A DNA stretch of 64,000 nucleotides from Allantophomopsis cytisporea (lineage: Eukaryota > Ascomycota > Leotiomycetes > Phacidiales > Phacidiaceae): NCBI GenBank assembly GCA_024752435.1, contig CP103035.1, positions 2,229,465 through 2,293,464 on the forward strand, given 5' to 3'. Under the pieces are notes generated by a model, which did no database searches, was not told the DNA's origin, and saw only the letters and a program-made list of their open reading frames with translations. Numbering within the stretch: position 1 is the stretch's first letter; the number at the start of each line of letters is the position of its first letter. Shown here piece after piece: positions 11,000 through 24,019 of this stretch. The translations under genes and the position numbers were made by a program.

Positions 11000-12540
11000 A
11001 ATCTCAGAGCACTGTCCTTTCTGCCTTGGGCCTTTCGCAGCTGCGAAATACCGGTCCCAACTGCCACCTTCACTCGTTTGAACCCTTGACTGCTCACAGA
11101 AACAAAGGCTAAGAACTCTGCTTAGACCGTCTTATCCAAAGCGCTCTTCAAACGACAAGCTTTGGGTGTTTTATGAGGTAAAGATCGACAGCCACGACAC
11201 TCTCAGACGTAGTACACCAGTATGTTATGATCGGTCTGCGACGCAATCTGCCGTACCCCCTTCTGTTGGGCTCCACCTTGCTACAGATAACAGATTGTAG
11301 ACGGGCTTTGTCGAAGGACTGGACCGCTCTCTCTTCTTACTGCTTCTTTCCACCTATCATTTCCCTCCTCACTTATAAATCCTGTCCAAACGATGTAGAT
11401 GAAGCTCAGTTTAGTCGATCGCGGCGTCTAGGCTGGTAAGGAGCTGAATACTGTGCTGTAGTAAATTGGCAGTCTCGTACCGGAGCAGTAAGACAGAATC
11501 CACCTGGTATCACTTCGGCAAAACCTCCTTGTATTCCCGAATCGCCAAGTGCTACAGGCTCACAAACTCTTTGTAGTCTAGATCGTCTAGATTCTCCATT
11601 GGCAATAAGTGCGCACAGGGCGACTATTCCTATAGAGTAGTTCGTACGCTATCAAATCGCATCAGCTCCTGCACGACGCGTAAGGTCTTTGCAAGGACTT
11701 ATAGAGATGACGGAGTGAAATTTTTCACAGCTGCGTAAAACCCAGGATCCAGGATCGATCACAAGCTTCATTTCGACAACCGATGTAGGTCCGGACTCAA
11801 AATATCGTTCGATCGGCCGGCCGTTATTTGCATTTCTCTTCCAAGATAGCCTTGGATACAGTAGCAACAAACATGTATGATCCATATCTCCGAACAAGCC
11901 GCGCAACAGCTGCAGGAACTAGCAATTGCGGTATTTCTGCTATTGGTCTTTCTTAACAACCTCGTCGTCCTAGCCTCCCTAGATAGTGCCGTAGTCTCCG
12001 AACATACTTTGGAGATGGTGCTCGAGACCCGCCGCATATGCACAGAGGACGACCTGCGGCATAGCCAAGCTGATGAGTGATTTGAAAGTGTCGTAGACGG
12101 CCATGAAGAAGTCGTAAGCTTTCTCGAAAATTGCTACCGCGAGTTTGCGAGCGGGTGCAAAGATCGAGTGCGGTGAATGGTCTCTGATGTGAACGCTTCA
12201 TGTGTAGCATTCTAGCCGCTGCGCTGCTCAGCATACGAAACAAATCACCAAAGCGGACACGAGCCCGTCGTTGTGACGAATTTGGCTTGGAACATGCTGG
12301 GTGTTCGGCGTCGCCGCGACATCGAGCGCAGGGGAGGACGTGGGTCAAGGACGAAACAGGTCGAGCAGTGCAGGGCACCGATAGAGCGAGAACTGAGGGC
12401 GCAGCGCAGAAAACAGGATGGAAAGTGGACTTGAAGATGGATGTGGGAGAGCGCGGTACTTATGTTGTGAGAAAAGCGGCGAGGCTGCGAGGCTGGCGCC
12501 TTCCCCGATTCAGCGACCGCTAAACTCGAAAGGGCGAGCA
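11000..12540 (-). other. Unrecognised duplicated DNA upstream of unit B gene
   Basis: Counterpart of 5990-7480. The best open frames are on the minus strand (11906-11652 with KLVIDPGSWVLRSCEKFHS; 12378-11953; 12541-12245) but they do not join into one product by plausible introns, and no family is recognised. Probable remnant of a gene lying upstream of the SANT gene before duplication. Confidence 0.4.
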
Positions 12541-13651
12541 CCCGGACTGAGATTATAGTATGTACAGAAACTATATTAGCCTTTAAATCTAAGTATAAAC
12601 GTCTTCTATCTACAAGTAAATACTTTCTAGAAATCTACAAGGATAACTATTAAGCTATAACTTCTAACTCTAGTATAAAATTCTCTATTGTATGTAAAAT
12701 AGAAGACTATATAATACTTATAGTTTCGGAGATTTATATCTTTTGTAAGTTGTATAATATTATATAGAATATTATACTCCTTCTATATAATAGATTCGGC
12801 GATTAGGCTTGTTTCGATGATAAAATCTCCTATATCCTACTAATGTTCCCAATATAGACCGTCTCGCCAAATTTAAATTTCTAACCTAATTTCTTTATAA
12901 ATATAGACGTTTCCTCTTTAAACTAAGCCTGTAAAATTACATTCGCGAGGTAGACAAGTAATATAGTTGAGCTTTCCCTCCAAGCAATTATTAATAATGC
13001 TAGAAATCTCGGATACAAAGTAAATATTTCGTTTAGTTGGTACTATAGGTTGAGTATATACTACTATTTTAGCTATTTAAACTTGAGAGACATTAAAGTA
13101 GGGTTTGAAAGGGGCAACTTATTGCTAGTTTAAAAGGTATAAAGGATACTTAGACTAGATAATACTACTAGTACCTAAATAAAGTGCTAGTACGTCTAAA
13201 TACTATTTTAGTTAAATCTTCAACCTACAAACTATAGTTATCAAATTGATTGTAGACCGAGCATAATATTCTACAAAGTATTGTATATTAGTTTTAAATG
13301 TAAGTTATTTGTCGCTATCTTTCCCTATATATTAAATTACATTTCCTATTCCCCGTCTGTTTTTCTTATTTGCAAAACCTAGAAGTATTTAAGGTTGAAA
13401 GTACCTTTTAGAGATATATAATATATATATAATATATAATAACGAATATTACTACTAATTTGCCAAAGTCTTCCCTAAGTTGTTTCTTAATGTTCTCTGA
13501 AATATATTTGATTGCTATAAGATAAGAATTTTCCTGTTTCGATTAGTAATATAAACATAAAAATGCTATATTATAGAATACAACTTACAATTTGCTTCTT
13601 TAAAAGCAGCTAAGACTTAGAGGGAATCTACAATAAAGCTAAAGATTATAT
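12541..13651. other. AT-rich RIP-altered DNA, no gene
   Basis: Composition changes abruptly here to AT-rich with many TA steps and few CA or TG steps, the expected outcome of CpA to TpA mutation on both strands. No open frame and no recognisable element end; it is the left part of the block into which the gypsy element inserted. Confidence 0.7.
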
Positions 13652-13656
13652 ACAAT
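13652..13656. repeat. Target-site duplication ACAAT, left
   Basis: ACAAT immediately precedes the 5' LTR and recurs at 20462-20466 immediately after the 3' LTR. Five base pairs is the usual duplication for Ty3/gypsy integration. Confidence 0.85.
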
Positions 13657-14058
13657 TGTTATAGCCCTGTACTACAGTCTACGATTACAACAACTAGAAA
13701 AGGCTGTAACAAGGTTATATGTCGGAAAGTTACAGGCTATATAAGTTATATAATAGATAGTTAGAATAGTCGGGATAGTTAAGCGTTCCTAACTATCCTA
13801 CTATTCCCTAGAGTAGGAAGCAACTATATAGATTTCTATATTCCCTTAGTAGATAAGAGCTTTGTACTCAACTTCAATCAATACTTTGTTACCTACCTTT
13901 GCCTATACTTTTGCTAGAGTATTAAGTTATATACTTCGATACCAATAGCAACTACTTAGTTTTACTAGAGAGCTTCTACTTCTTTGTATATCGTGCTAGT
14001 ATATACAACTGCTAAGAAGCTTGTACTTTGCTACCTACCTAGTAGCAAAGACGTAATA
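13657..14058 (+). repeat. 5' LTR of element 1
   Basis: 402 bp. Begins TGTTATAGCC and ends GACGTAATA; comparison with the 3' LTR indicates ancestral termini TGTTAC..GTAACA, a 6 bp inverted repeat altered by C to T change. No convincing primer-binding site was recognised directly after it. Confidence 0.9.
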
Positions 14059-14099
14059 CATTAAGTACTACTATAAGAAGACTAGCTTATATTACATAA

Positions 14100-15044
14100 G
14101 ATATCTACTACTAGCAATACCCCGAGGGCTATACCAAGGCCAACTTCTACTGCAATAACTGCTTCTAGATTAGTTGCTAGGAGTATATACTTTATAGCTG
14201 CCGCTATTAAAATCAATACGCCCGACTTGTTCTATAGAGAACGAAAGAAGCTCAAAGCCTTTTTAACTTAATTAGACTTGTACTTTGGATTCAATATTAC
14301 TTAGTTTCCAACCCCTAAAGATATAGTATTATATACTTTATTCTATATAAGAAGACTAGCCTTTAACTGGTTTGAGACTTATATCAAGGACTTTCTAGAT
14401 AACTACAATAACGAAGATATAATAGACGACGATACCTACAATATCTTCAACAACTACGAAGAATTTCGCCGAATAATTAAGCGAACCTTTAAAGATATCG
14501 ACAAAGAATATACTATAGAGAGATACTTGCAAAGACTAACCTAGAAGGGATTAGCAGCGAACTATACCGCAGAGTTTCAATAGTATTCTACTCGAACTAA
14601 ATAGAATGACGACGTATTTACAGCCTAGTTCTACAAGGGACTAAAGGAATTAGTCAAAGACAACATAGTACAAGGCAATCGACCTAATAACCTCCAAACT
14701 ATAATCGAGACCGCTATATACATCGACAATCGATAGTATAAGCATAGCCTAGAAAAGAAAGGTAGTTATCAAAGACCTACTTACTATAGCAAACCTAAGT
14801 ACTAGCAATATACTCAGAAACTATATTATAGACCTATACCTATAGAGTTGGACGCAACTTACTAGATAGTCAAGAAAGGACTACTCTTGCTACAAAATAG
14901 AAATTACTATATAAAGAATAACCTATGTCTGTACTACAGAACCCTAGGATATAAAGTACAAGAATACAAGAAAGCATTAAAGAAGAATTCATCCAACAAA
15001 GGATCCAATCGAGGGAAACTAAAATACCTCAATACAACGTTTTA
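14100..15044 (+). pseudogene. gag: gag of element 1, RIP-broken
   Basis: One frame carries a retrotransposon gag domain (DLFYRERKKLKAF, FNWFETYIKDFL, RRIIKRTFKDID, FYKGLKELVKDNI in order). Near 14925-14980 a CCHC zinc knuckle is recognisable, with cysteine codons changed to Tyr (YYRTLGYKVQEYKK), as expected for TGC to TAC. About nine in-frame stops are present, mostly TAG at Trp or Gln positions. It is not translatable. Confidence 0.85.
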
Positions 15045-16049
15045 AGAAATACCCGAGCTCGAGGAACTAAGAAGCCTAGCAATACTAGATTATAAAACAG
15101 AATTCTAGACAAAATATTATAAAGACGACTATAGCATCTACCTACTAAACAAGAAACATACTAGATACTTCCTTAGTCAACAGAAAATGTATAGATGTAG
15201 AGATATATCTACCAACGACAAACCCGACGTAATTAGCTACTACGACGAGTATACTAACACCGATAGTAGATTGCCTAGTCCTAGTAACCAAAATAGTTGG
15301 ATTGTAGTAGAGCTAGACGATATAGTTGTAGTTAAAAGATAGGAACCCAACAAAGGGCCCGAAACTGCTACAAGCTTTGAAGCGCTTGATTTAAAGAGAC
15401 AAGCAATATACCGAGATCTATACTACTTAGAATGTAAGTAGAAAGTATATCCGATGTACTACGCTAACAAACTTGCATATAAACAACTCGAGACAGCCCG
15501 ATTAAGACTCGAGAGAATGTTGATGACCTCTAGTAATAACCAGGATAACCTACCCGAATTATAGTAGGCAGGACATTAGAAACTCTATTGGAGGAGCTAT
15601 AACTTAATACCTATATATAGTATATATACCAAACAAAAACAACAAAAGGACACTTTAATCCAACAGGATATCGATATAGTAGTCTAGAAACGCCGCTAAC
15701 AACGTAAAGAAGAAGGTCGACAATATTGTAAACATAGTTAACCTGCGTTTCGACTTCTAACGGATAACAAATAGGAGAATATAGGGGAACTACTTACCAA
15801 CTCGAAGGAAAAGGAAGTAGAAGACTAGTAGGATGCATTAGAAATAGAGCAACTAGTACAAGAACAACTAGACTAGAAAGAACAAGAATACCGCGAATAC
15901 AGTGACCTCTAAGAAGATTTGGAAAACTAGATGGTTCTTTTAACTGTAGGCTAGTTAAAGAACTTAATCCAAGGCCTCCTCCTCTATAAGTAGAAAAGGT
16001 TTATTTATACAGAATATAGTATGCAGTATATTTAAACGTCCGAGTATAG
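15045..16049 (+). pseudogene. gag-pol spacer region of element 1
   Basis: Continues the same frame after a TAA shared with element 2 (either a real gag stop or a shared RIP site). The translation is acidic and Glu/Lys rich (EIPELEELRSLAI, VVELDDIVVVK) with frequent TAG. No catalytic motif is visible; it is the usual linker between nucleocapsid and protease. Confidence 0.6.
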
Positions 16050-19000
16050 ATAAACAGATACTGTACTAAAGCTATAGTAGATTCAGGTACATCAGGAAAT
16101 TTCGTATCTACGAAATTCGTGAAGAAATACGACCTACCTACAAAGAGATATACAAATCTATATCAACTGTACCTAGTTGATGGAAACTCTATATCTAATA
16201 GATAGGTACAAGAGCAGATATACTTTCTACTATTCCTTGTATACAATTATTACAAAGAACTAGCGTTAGACATCGTTGCGATCCTATATTACAACATTAT
16301 CCTAGGAATTCTATAGTTGAAGAAATATAACCCGAAGATTAATTGGAATATATATACAGTCAATCTAGGAAACTGCAAATACAATGTGCCATTTGAATTA
16401 CGACGACCTGTTATAATTAATACAATCGATTATAAAGAGTTGCAGGAAATTTGCAAGAACAACCCTTTACCTATGCTATATACTATAGAAAGGGTAATAC
16501 TCCTAAACAAGTATAGAGAATTTAAGAAGCTCTTTAGCAAGGAAGAAGCTGAGACCAAGCTACTAGAATACTAGCCTTGGGATTATAAGATACTACTTAT
16601 ACTAGGAAAACAACCTACCTTTAGACCAATTTATTCTATATCCGAACGAGAACTTAGAATCCTGAAGGAATATATCGATAATATACTAAAGAAAGGTTAC
16701 ATTCGACTATCAACCTTATTAGCAGGATACCTAGCCCTCTTTGTACTAAAGAAGGATAGAACAGACCGACTATATATCGATTATCGACAACTCAACAGTA
16801 TTACTATTAAAAACCGATATACATTGCTACTTATCTCAAAGTTGTACGACCGATTTCAAAGAGCTAAGTTCTTTACTAAGTTAGACCTCTAAGGAGTATA
16901 CAATCTAGTATATATAAAAGAAGGTAAAGAATGGAAAACAGTATTTAGAATATACTATAGGCATTTTGAGTATTTAGTAATACTATTTAGCTTAACTAAT
17001 GCCCCTACAACTTTTCAAGCGCTAATTAACTAGATACTATACAAATATTTGGATGTATTTGTAGTAGCTTATCTAGATAACATCTTTATATACTCTAATA
17101 CCAAAGAAGAGTATATCAAGCATATCAAACTTATACTTATAGTACTTTAGAAACGTCACCTGTATCTAAAACTAGAAAAGTACGAGTTTTACCAACAGTT
17201 AGTTGGATTCTTAGGTTATATAATAACTACCGAAGGAATCTAGATAGACGATTCTAAGGTACAAGTAGTCTACAAATAGCTACTACTAAACTCTGTCAAA
17301 GAAGTACAATCCTTCCTTGGATTCGCCAATTTCTACCGAAGATTTATCAAAGGATACTCAAGTATTACAATACTAATTTCGGAATTGACGAAGAAGGACC
17401 AAGCCTTCAAATAGACGGATGAAGCTTAGCAAGCCTTCGAGAAACTTAAGGAGAGTTTTACAACTGCACCTATATTAAGGAACTTCGACCCTAAAGTCTT
17501 TATAGTAGTAGAAACAGATTCTTCTAATTATACAATCGGAGTAGTATTAAGTCAACCGGATGAAAACAAAAAGCTTCGACCTATTGCTTTCTTCTCCTGC
17601 AAGTTGACTTCAGCCGAGTTGAACTACAAGATCTACAATAAGGAATTATTAGCAATCGTCGTTGTATTTTAAGAATGGAGAGTTTACCTAGAAGGACCTA
17701 AGTATAAAGTAGCAGTAATTACAGACTACAAGAATCTGCTATACTTTACAACTATAAAGGTATTAAACAAACGACAAGTACGATGGTCAGAATTTATAGC
17801 TAGGTACAACTTCAAGATCATCTACTGTAAAAGATCCGAAAACGCTAAAGCCGACGTACTTAGTCGACGTGCAGATTATATATAGAACAAAGAACTAGTA
17901 TTACATACTATATTTCAAAATAACAGAGACAATCTGACGTATAACTACCTAGAGTTAAACGCTACAATACAAGTCGAAGATCCGGATATACTTTAAAGGA
18001 TTCGACAAGTATATACTACAGATACTATAGTACAATGTATTTTAGGAAACCCCAATAGACACCTAAAAACCTTAGTAACAACAAACTGGACACTATTGTT
18101 CAAAGGACTAGTCTATATTCCTGCGCCCTTGTAGAAACAGTTAGTTAAAGAACAATACGAGCTACTAGTATACAGACACCAGGGAATAGGCAAGACGTTG
18201 GAACGTCTAACTAGAATATACTACTTCCTAGGAATAAAGAACTAAGTAGAGAAAGTTATAAAGGAATGTAACATTTGCTCTAGAAACAAAGTCAATCGAT
18301 ATATACCTTACAGACAGCTGAAATTACTAGTAGTACTAAAGGGAGTATAGAAATCTATTGCCCTAGATTTCATCGTCAAACTACTACTTTCAAAAGAACT
18401 ACTTACAAAAGTAGAATATAATTCGATTGTAGTTATTACCGATAGGATGACAAAATATAGATATTTTATACTATATAAAGAATCTAGTACTACAGAAGAC
18501 TTAGCGTATACTTTCCTAAAAACAATTGTTAGCAATTATAGTATACTAGATAAAATAATATCCGACCGAGACAAGCTGTTTACCTTGAACTTCTAGAAGT
18601 CTTTAATAAACTAGTTAGGAACTAACTATAAGCTCTCGACAGCTTACTACCTACAAACAGACGGACAGACCGAACGACTCAACTAGACGTTTAAGTAGTA
18701 TCTCTGATGTTATATGAATTATAAACAAGATAATTAGGTACGACTATTACCCTTTGTATAGTTTGCATATAATAGTACAACTATAGAAACTACAAAAGTT
18801 TTACTATTCTATACCAACTATAGACTAGAACCGGAAGCGTATTATTTACCCCGAGAAATATAGGTACTTGTAGAAGTAGTACAAATGTAAGTTGTAGAAT
18901 TTAAAACACTCTACAAGCAACTAGCTAAGGATATCGAGTTTTTTAACCAACGATCAGCAAGTTATCAGAATAAAAAAAGGATAGAGGGACCTACCTTTTC

Positions 19001-19420
19001 GGAGGGAGACAAAGTCTACCTTATATATAGAAACATTAAGACAACTAGACTAAGCAACAAGTTGGACAATATTAAAATCGGACCGTTTAAGATTTTGAAG
19101 AAAATAAGTTCAGTCAATTACGAACTCTAACTACCAGCAAGTATAAAAATATACCTTGTATTCTATATGTCTCTACTAGAACTAGTACCCAACAACGCCT
19201 GCTTTACCTACTACCTAGACCTATCCTAGGAAAACGAGAATACCGAATACATCGTCGAAGAAATCTTAGACTGCAAATAGGTTAACAACCAACTTCGATA
19301 TTTAGTTAAATAGGAAGGTTACAATAACTTAGATAATATATAGGAACCTACTAAAAACTTCAACCCTAAGACGTTAGAAAATTACTATTCAGAACGTCTA
19401 ATCCCTCCTAGAAGGAAGGA
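16050..19420 (+). pseudogene. pol: pol of element 1, RIP-broken
   Basis: In order: aspartic protease (IVDSGTSGNF, about 16070), reverse transcriptase (DYRQLNSITIKNRY, then FFTKLDL, then AYLDN at about 17065), RNase H (VVETDSSNYTIGVVLSQ near 17510; DYKNLLYF near 17725), integrase with an HHCC zinc region (about 18175-18300), catalytic-core pieces ALDFIVK, SDRDKLF and TDGQTERLN, and a C-terminal chromodomain (YIVEEILDCK..RYLVK..GY.N, about 19245-19390). More than twenty in-frame stops, nearly all TAG. The chromodomain puts the family among chromoviruses, which target heterochromatin. Confidence 0.92.
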
Positions 19421-20059
19421 GATACCGCCGCGAAGAGGTCGCCTTTAAATAAGAGGTCGAGGCTAGGGTCGGTAGTAGTAAACGGGTTGGCTCTAGTATA
19501 AGCATTATACTCTGCCTCTGCCTTTTCTTCTGCTTCGTTTCTTTCTCTTTCTTCTATAGCTTTAAGTTCATCAAGTATAGCTAGTCTGCAACGAAGTATT
19601 TTGCTACTACAAGATTTCAACAATTTCTGTATACAACGAAGATGTATATAGCAAGCAAAGGCCTCCTACTCTTGTTGAGCCGCGAGCTCTTCCTTAGCTT
19701 CTAGCTGTACCTCTTCTAAACAAAGTTTCTTCTAGTTAGAAACTAAGGGTATACTAACATTATATCTTGTATTCTTTTGAATATACTTACTATAGCGCTT
19801 CGAGTAAAAGGAAACTACATATTTGCGCCCCAAAGTAAAACAAGCTCAACAAAGCACTATTTTTATTTTAGTACTGTTCTTTTCGATACACTTAGCGAGA
19901 GCAATACATTCTTTAATTTTCAAATGGTTTGGAGAAGGCATGTTGAAAACAGAAGGCTATAATATTACTAAGGTAGGAATTGCCCTGTTTAAGTAGTATT
20001 GGAATCTACCTAGTTACTTATTGGGTTAAAAAGACTTAACTAATAAAGAAAGGACTTTG
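19421..20059 (+). other. Element 1 non-coding 3' region
   Basis: Between the chromodomain and the 3' LTR. The same region of element 2 holds a related minus-strand Glu/Ala-rich open stretch (19623-19408 here), probably chance in purine-rich DNA. A purine-rich run (AATAAAGAAAGGA) just before the LTR at about 20042-20054 is the likely polypurine tract. Confidence 0.55.
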
Positions 20060-20461
20060 TATTACAGCCTTGTACTATAGTCTACGATTACAACAACTAG
20101 AAAAGGCTATAACAGGGTTATATATCGGAAAGTTATAAGCTATATAAGTTATATAATAGATAGTTGGGATAGTCGGGATAGTTGGGCGTTCCTAACTATC
20201 CTACTATTCCCTAGAGTAGGAAGCAACTATATAGATCTCTGTATTCCTTTAGTAGATAGAAGCTTTATACTCAACTTCAATCAATACTTTGTTACCTACT
20301 TTTGCCTATACCTTTACCAGAGTATTAAATTATATACTTCGATACCAACAGCAACTACTTAGTTTTACTAGAGAGCCTTTACCTCTTTGTATATCGTGCT
20401 AGTATATACAACTACTAAGAAGCTTATACTTTGCTACCTACCCAGCAGCAAAGACGTAACA
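20060..20461 (+). repeat. 3' LTR of element 1
   Basis: 402 bp, the same length as the 5' LTR. It starts TATTACAGCC (TG to TA at the first dinucleotide) and ends GTAACA, followed by the ACAAT duplication. Differences from the 5' LTR are mostly transitions, so they reflect RIP and cannot date the insertion. Confidence 0.9.
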
Positions 20462-20466
20462 ACAAT
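20462..20466. repeat. Target-site duplication ACAAT, right
   Basis: Right-hand copy of the 5 bp duplication at 13652-13656. Confidence 0.85.
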
Positions 20467-22740
20467 ATAATAACAATTTTATAGAAAAACAGTCAATATA
20501 AAACAAATCCATCTCAAATTTTATACTTCTTTCAAAATTGTTCTTTACAATCTTCCGCTATGTTTTCGTATTTAGCCCTCGTCTTTTCTTCTAAATTTTG
20601 AACCTTCCTTCAAAATTGTTTTTTACAATCTTCTGCTACGTTTTTGTATTTAGCCTTCGTCTTTTCCTCTAAATTTCGAACCTTCTAATCTGTCTATCTC
20701 TAAATCCGATAAGATCTAGCTTATAAATATTAATACAGATTTTAATATTATAAATTATTTTTTTTGAATTTGTAGGTCTTCGGTCCAAATCCTATTACAT
20801 CTTGCAAATTCAAGTATTTTATCAATCTAATATATAAAAGAACTATAAAGGTTTGTAGTTGCTTCTTGCTTTATTATTTAGTACTTACATCTAATATTAC
20901 CTGATATTAAAGTTGTATTCTTAATATTGCAATTTAAAACGCTTAGACAAATTATAATCTAAAAATAAGCTTTAGCGCGGCTAGTAGTTATCCTTTCTTT
21001 ATTAATTGTTAGTAGCCTACAATACAAGCTAAAAAAATTGCCTTTGAAAGAGCAGTAAGAAACTACAACTATTAATATATTTCAACTACAACTTCTATCC
21101 TTCGAAGTATCTTGTTTCTATTTGTTTTCGTAATATAGCAGAAGTTACCGATATTGTATTAGTATTTACATCTGTTATCTCCTTCTCCCAAATTCTCAGG
21201 GAATTGCTTTAACAAGTTTTATATATCCGAGAGCTTCGATTCTAATTGCAAGCTTTGAATACTATTCTGCTACTAGTTGATAAAAGTATATATTAGTTAT
21301 AAGAGCTTTTACTTTGGTATAGGGAAGGATATAGTAAACTCGATAAATCTATTTGCAACTCTATAAAGCAATAGAGTAAAAAGTAGAAAGTTCGGTTTTA
21401 AAGCTTAAAGTATATATTAAGTATATATATTTCGATCTTTTTAATTGACTATATTAATAAACTCTTGTATTTATATATTATTATTGTTTCTTTTCGAATA
21501 CTGCTAATTAATCTTAGTTAAGAATATAAAATTACTCTAGGATTTATTGTCTTCTACAAAACTTTGCTTGACTATATAAAATCTAACTTGGCTAAAAGTA
21601 TAGAGGGATTTAGAGAATTTGCTCTATTAGCTAGCAATAAGTATAAATTCTAGCTTGTTTATACCAACAGCTAGAACTCTTTGCAGATCTTTCAATAAAA
21701 GGTAGTAGAAATAACAGGACAAAATATTATACAATGTTAAGAAACTATCCTTTATATACTAGAAGAAGTCTTTAGAACTTTGGATTATTAGGAAAATGTT
21801 CTTTATTTATACTCTTTATCATTTAGAAAGAAATATAATTTAAAACTAGAAAGTTCATCGGATATATTCTTTACCTAGGAGATTGTTGAATACTTTTTAG
21901 CTTTAAAACAAACATCGGAGCTTTGATACAAGTTTATAGCAATTAGAAAGGGATTTTACTCAACATTTATATATCCTCGACCTTTATAGTATCCTATTAT
22001 TCTACAATATTGATACTTAAAGATAGTCGTTAGACAAGTATTATAATTTAGGCTACTTTTCAAAGGCTTTAAACAATAAAATAATAATCTTTATATTCCG
22101 AGTTTATTTGGTTAGCTAGTCTAGTAAAATAGTATACGTAAATATAAATATAATATAACAAAAACGTATTTTTGTTCGCAGTTTGGTTATAAGTACGTTA
22201 TCTAGATGTACTTTTTAATAAAGCTATACTATATTGTACTATAAAAGAAGCTTTAAGTCTTCTGTAAATATACTTTTTATATATCAAATATACTATAGAA
22301 TTTCCTGCGTTATACAACAGCTAGTTGCGATAATACCTTATACAACAAATAGATTCTAGTACTAAATCTACTAAAGTTAAACGATTTATATATACTTTGG
22401 TCAAATAGAGTTGCTTTTAGCTTGGCTATAGTTCTATAAAGAGTAGCCAAATTCTACTGAATATAACTATATAATACAATATATAGCCTTTTACTTGAAT
22501 TATTTTTCTTCAAAGGTTTTACAATCTACAACAATATCCTCTTCACGAATAATATAATTTACCTGATATAACTAAGCTTGAGTATCAACGTTACGTTTCT
22601 TTACTATCGCAGCGACTATTTACCTTATCTATATACATATATATTCAACAGCTAGTATTAATCCCTCTATTTAATGCTATTGCCTAGTCTCAATACTATA
22701 CCTTCTCTGTACCGCTAATATTAACCTTAAATACACTTTG
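20467..22740. other. AT-rich RIP-altered DNA, no gene
   Basis: Continues the RIP block. A local direct repeat lies at about 20535-20600 and 20602-20670 (CTTCMAAATTGTT.TTTACAATCTTC.GCTA..TTT). No intact frame; some stretches have TAG-rich frames suggesting older transposon coding sequence, but no family is recognised. Composition returns to normal at about 22740. Confidence 0.6.
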
Positions 22741-24019
22741 ATCAAGGCAAGGGTATTATCAGTAGGCACGTGCTATCATCAATGAACGACACCAGTCAGT
22801 AGCTTACGAAGTTTATCAAGATCATCAACAACTTCTTTATTAACAAAAATACGACCAAAAGATGTTCCTGACTACCTAAATTCGCATATATCCAGCTAAC
22901 TCGGGGTAAACTTGCTCGTATGACCTTGCGCGATATCTCTAAGCCTAATGATCATACAGAAATACACAGCCGATAAGATCAACCAGAGCTTATTCATGAC
23001 AAAGTCAAAGACTTATACAGCCCCTTAATTCTATGTACAACTCTGCATGTGATTGCTGGAGATGTTTGCCTGTACTTGTTTAGACTCACTTGTAGATGTC
23101 ACATGCAACTTTCGCAAACCAGCAGCGAGTACAGAATATAACGTACGAAAACGGAGTAGTAATAATTAACTCGGTCTCAGCTGATGAGACGTACCCATCG
23201 CGCGATTCTGTACGAATGGTACACATGTGTTTACTTGCCTGTCATAGAGGAAACCCTTTGCTATAGATAAAGTTAGAATAAGCATGTAAAACAGTTAAAA
23301 GTCAACATTACTTTCGGGTTCGTTCCATTACCGAACTGACAAAATCTCGGAGACTGCGATGATACCTGCTTGCGTGAGATTCACATACAAATTGAAAATC
23401 TTGTTAATTATTTCCTCCGTTGTCTCTGATTAATCGTCGAGTTTCAGTACTGCTTGCATGAAAGGTACATGAAAACAGGTATTGCGAGGACGCTCGCAAA
23501 GCCAAAGGTAAAAAAAAGTTCCGACTTTTCCTTATATACAAGTGTGGCTAAAAGTTGATAGGATATAAGATATGATGCTTACGAGGATAGTAAGGCTCGA
23601 AGCAATGTAGTGATCACATACATCATAATTGCCAATAATAGAGCAATTTTCGATGCATTCTCACAATGCTGCCTGCTATACATTATTTTGCTTACAATTA
23701 TCTTGCTGAACACATTTTCCCAGCCTATATTGAAGAACTGCGAGCAGATGAAAGCACTGAGTGCAATTTTTCTCTGTTGATGGTCGGGTCACTTATAGTT
23801 TACACTGGCAATCGTCAACGAATACCCATCGACCGAATCGTAAACACAAAGATTACATAAATACACATATGTAGAAGCTTTTGAATTTCTGGAGAATGTA
23901 ATAAAAGAGAGAAAAGGAACCCATTCGGAGGATAAATGAAAAATTCGCTGCCATCGCCAAAATCCAATCCATTGAAGAACAAATAAGAAAGGAATCATCA
24001 ATCGTTATAATCTTCAAGA
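22741..24019. other. Intergenic, upstream of the DUF3638 gene
   Basis: Normal composition; longest frame about 70 codons. No protein similarity seen. It includes the presumed promoter of the large gene starting at 24020. Confidence 0.5.

Larger units (their letters stand above)
8335..12440. repeat. Segmental duplication, unit B
   Basis: Partner of 4200-7480 in the same orientation, about 0.8 kb longer because the gene here keeps its SANT-coding 3' part and an extra internal repeat. Similarity ends about 100 bp before the AT-rich block begins at 12540, so the RIP block may have truncated or inserted beside it. Confidence 0.7.
13657..20461 (+). mobile_element. RIP-inactivated Ty3/gypsy chromovirus, element 1
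   Basis: A 6,805 bp retrotransposon with two 402 bp LTRs and matching 5 bp target duplications. Internal order is gag, protease, reverse transcriptase, RNase H, integrase and chromodomain, all on the plus strand. Coding frames are interrupted by dozens of TAG and TAA codons at positions where the family has Trp or Gln, with almost no frameshifts, so inactivation was by RIP and not by indel decay. The reverse transcriptase active-site box reads AYLDN where AYLDD is expected, a further inactivating change. It is closely related to 54585-61424 internally, but the LTRs differ. Confidence 0.95.

Noticed and set aside
19408..19623. Minus-strand Glu-rich ORF conserved in both gypsy elements (also 60357-60575)
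   Set aside because: It lies in purine-rich DNA past the chromodomain; conservation follows from relatedness of the elements, and no start or motif supports a gene.
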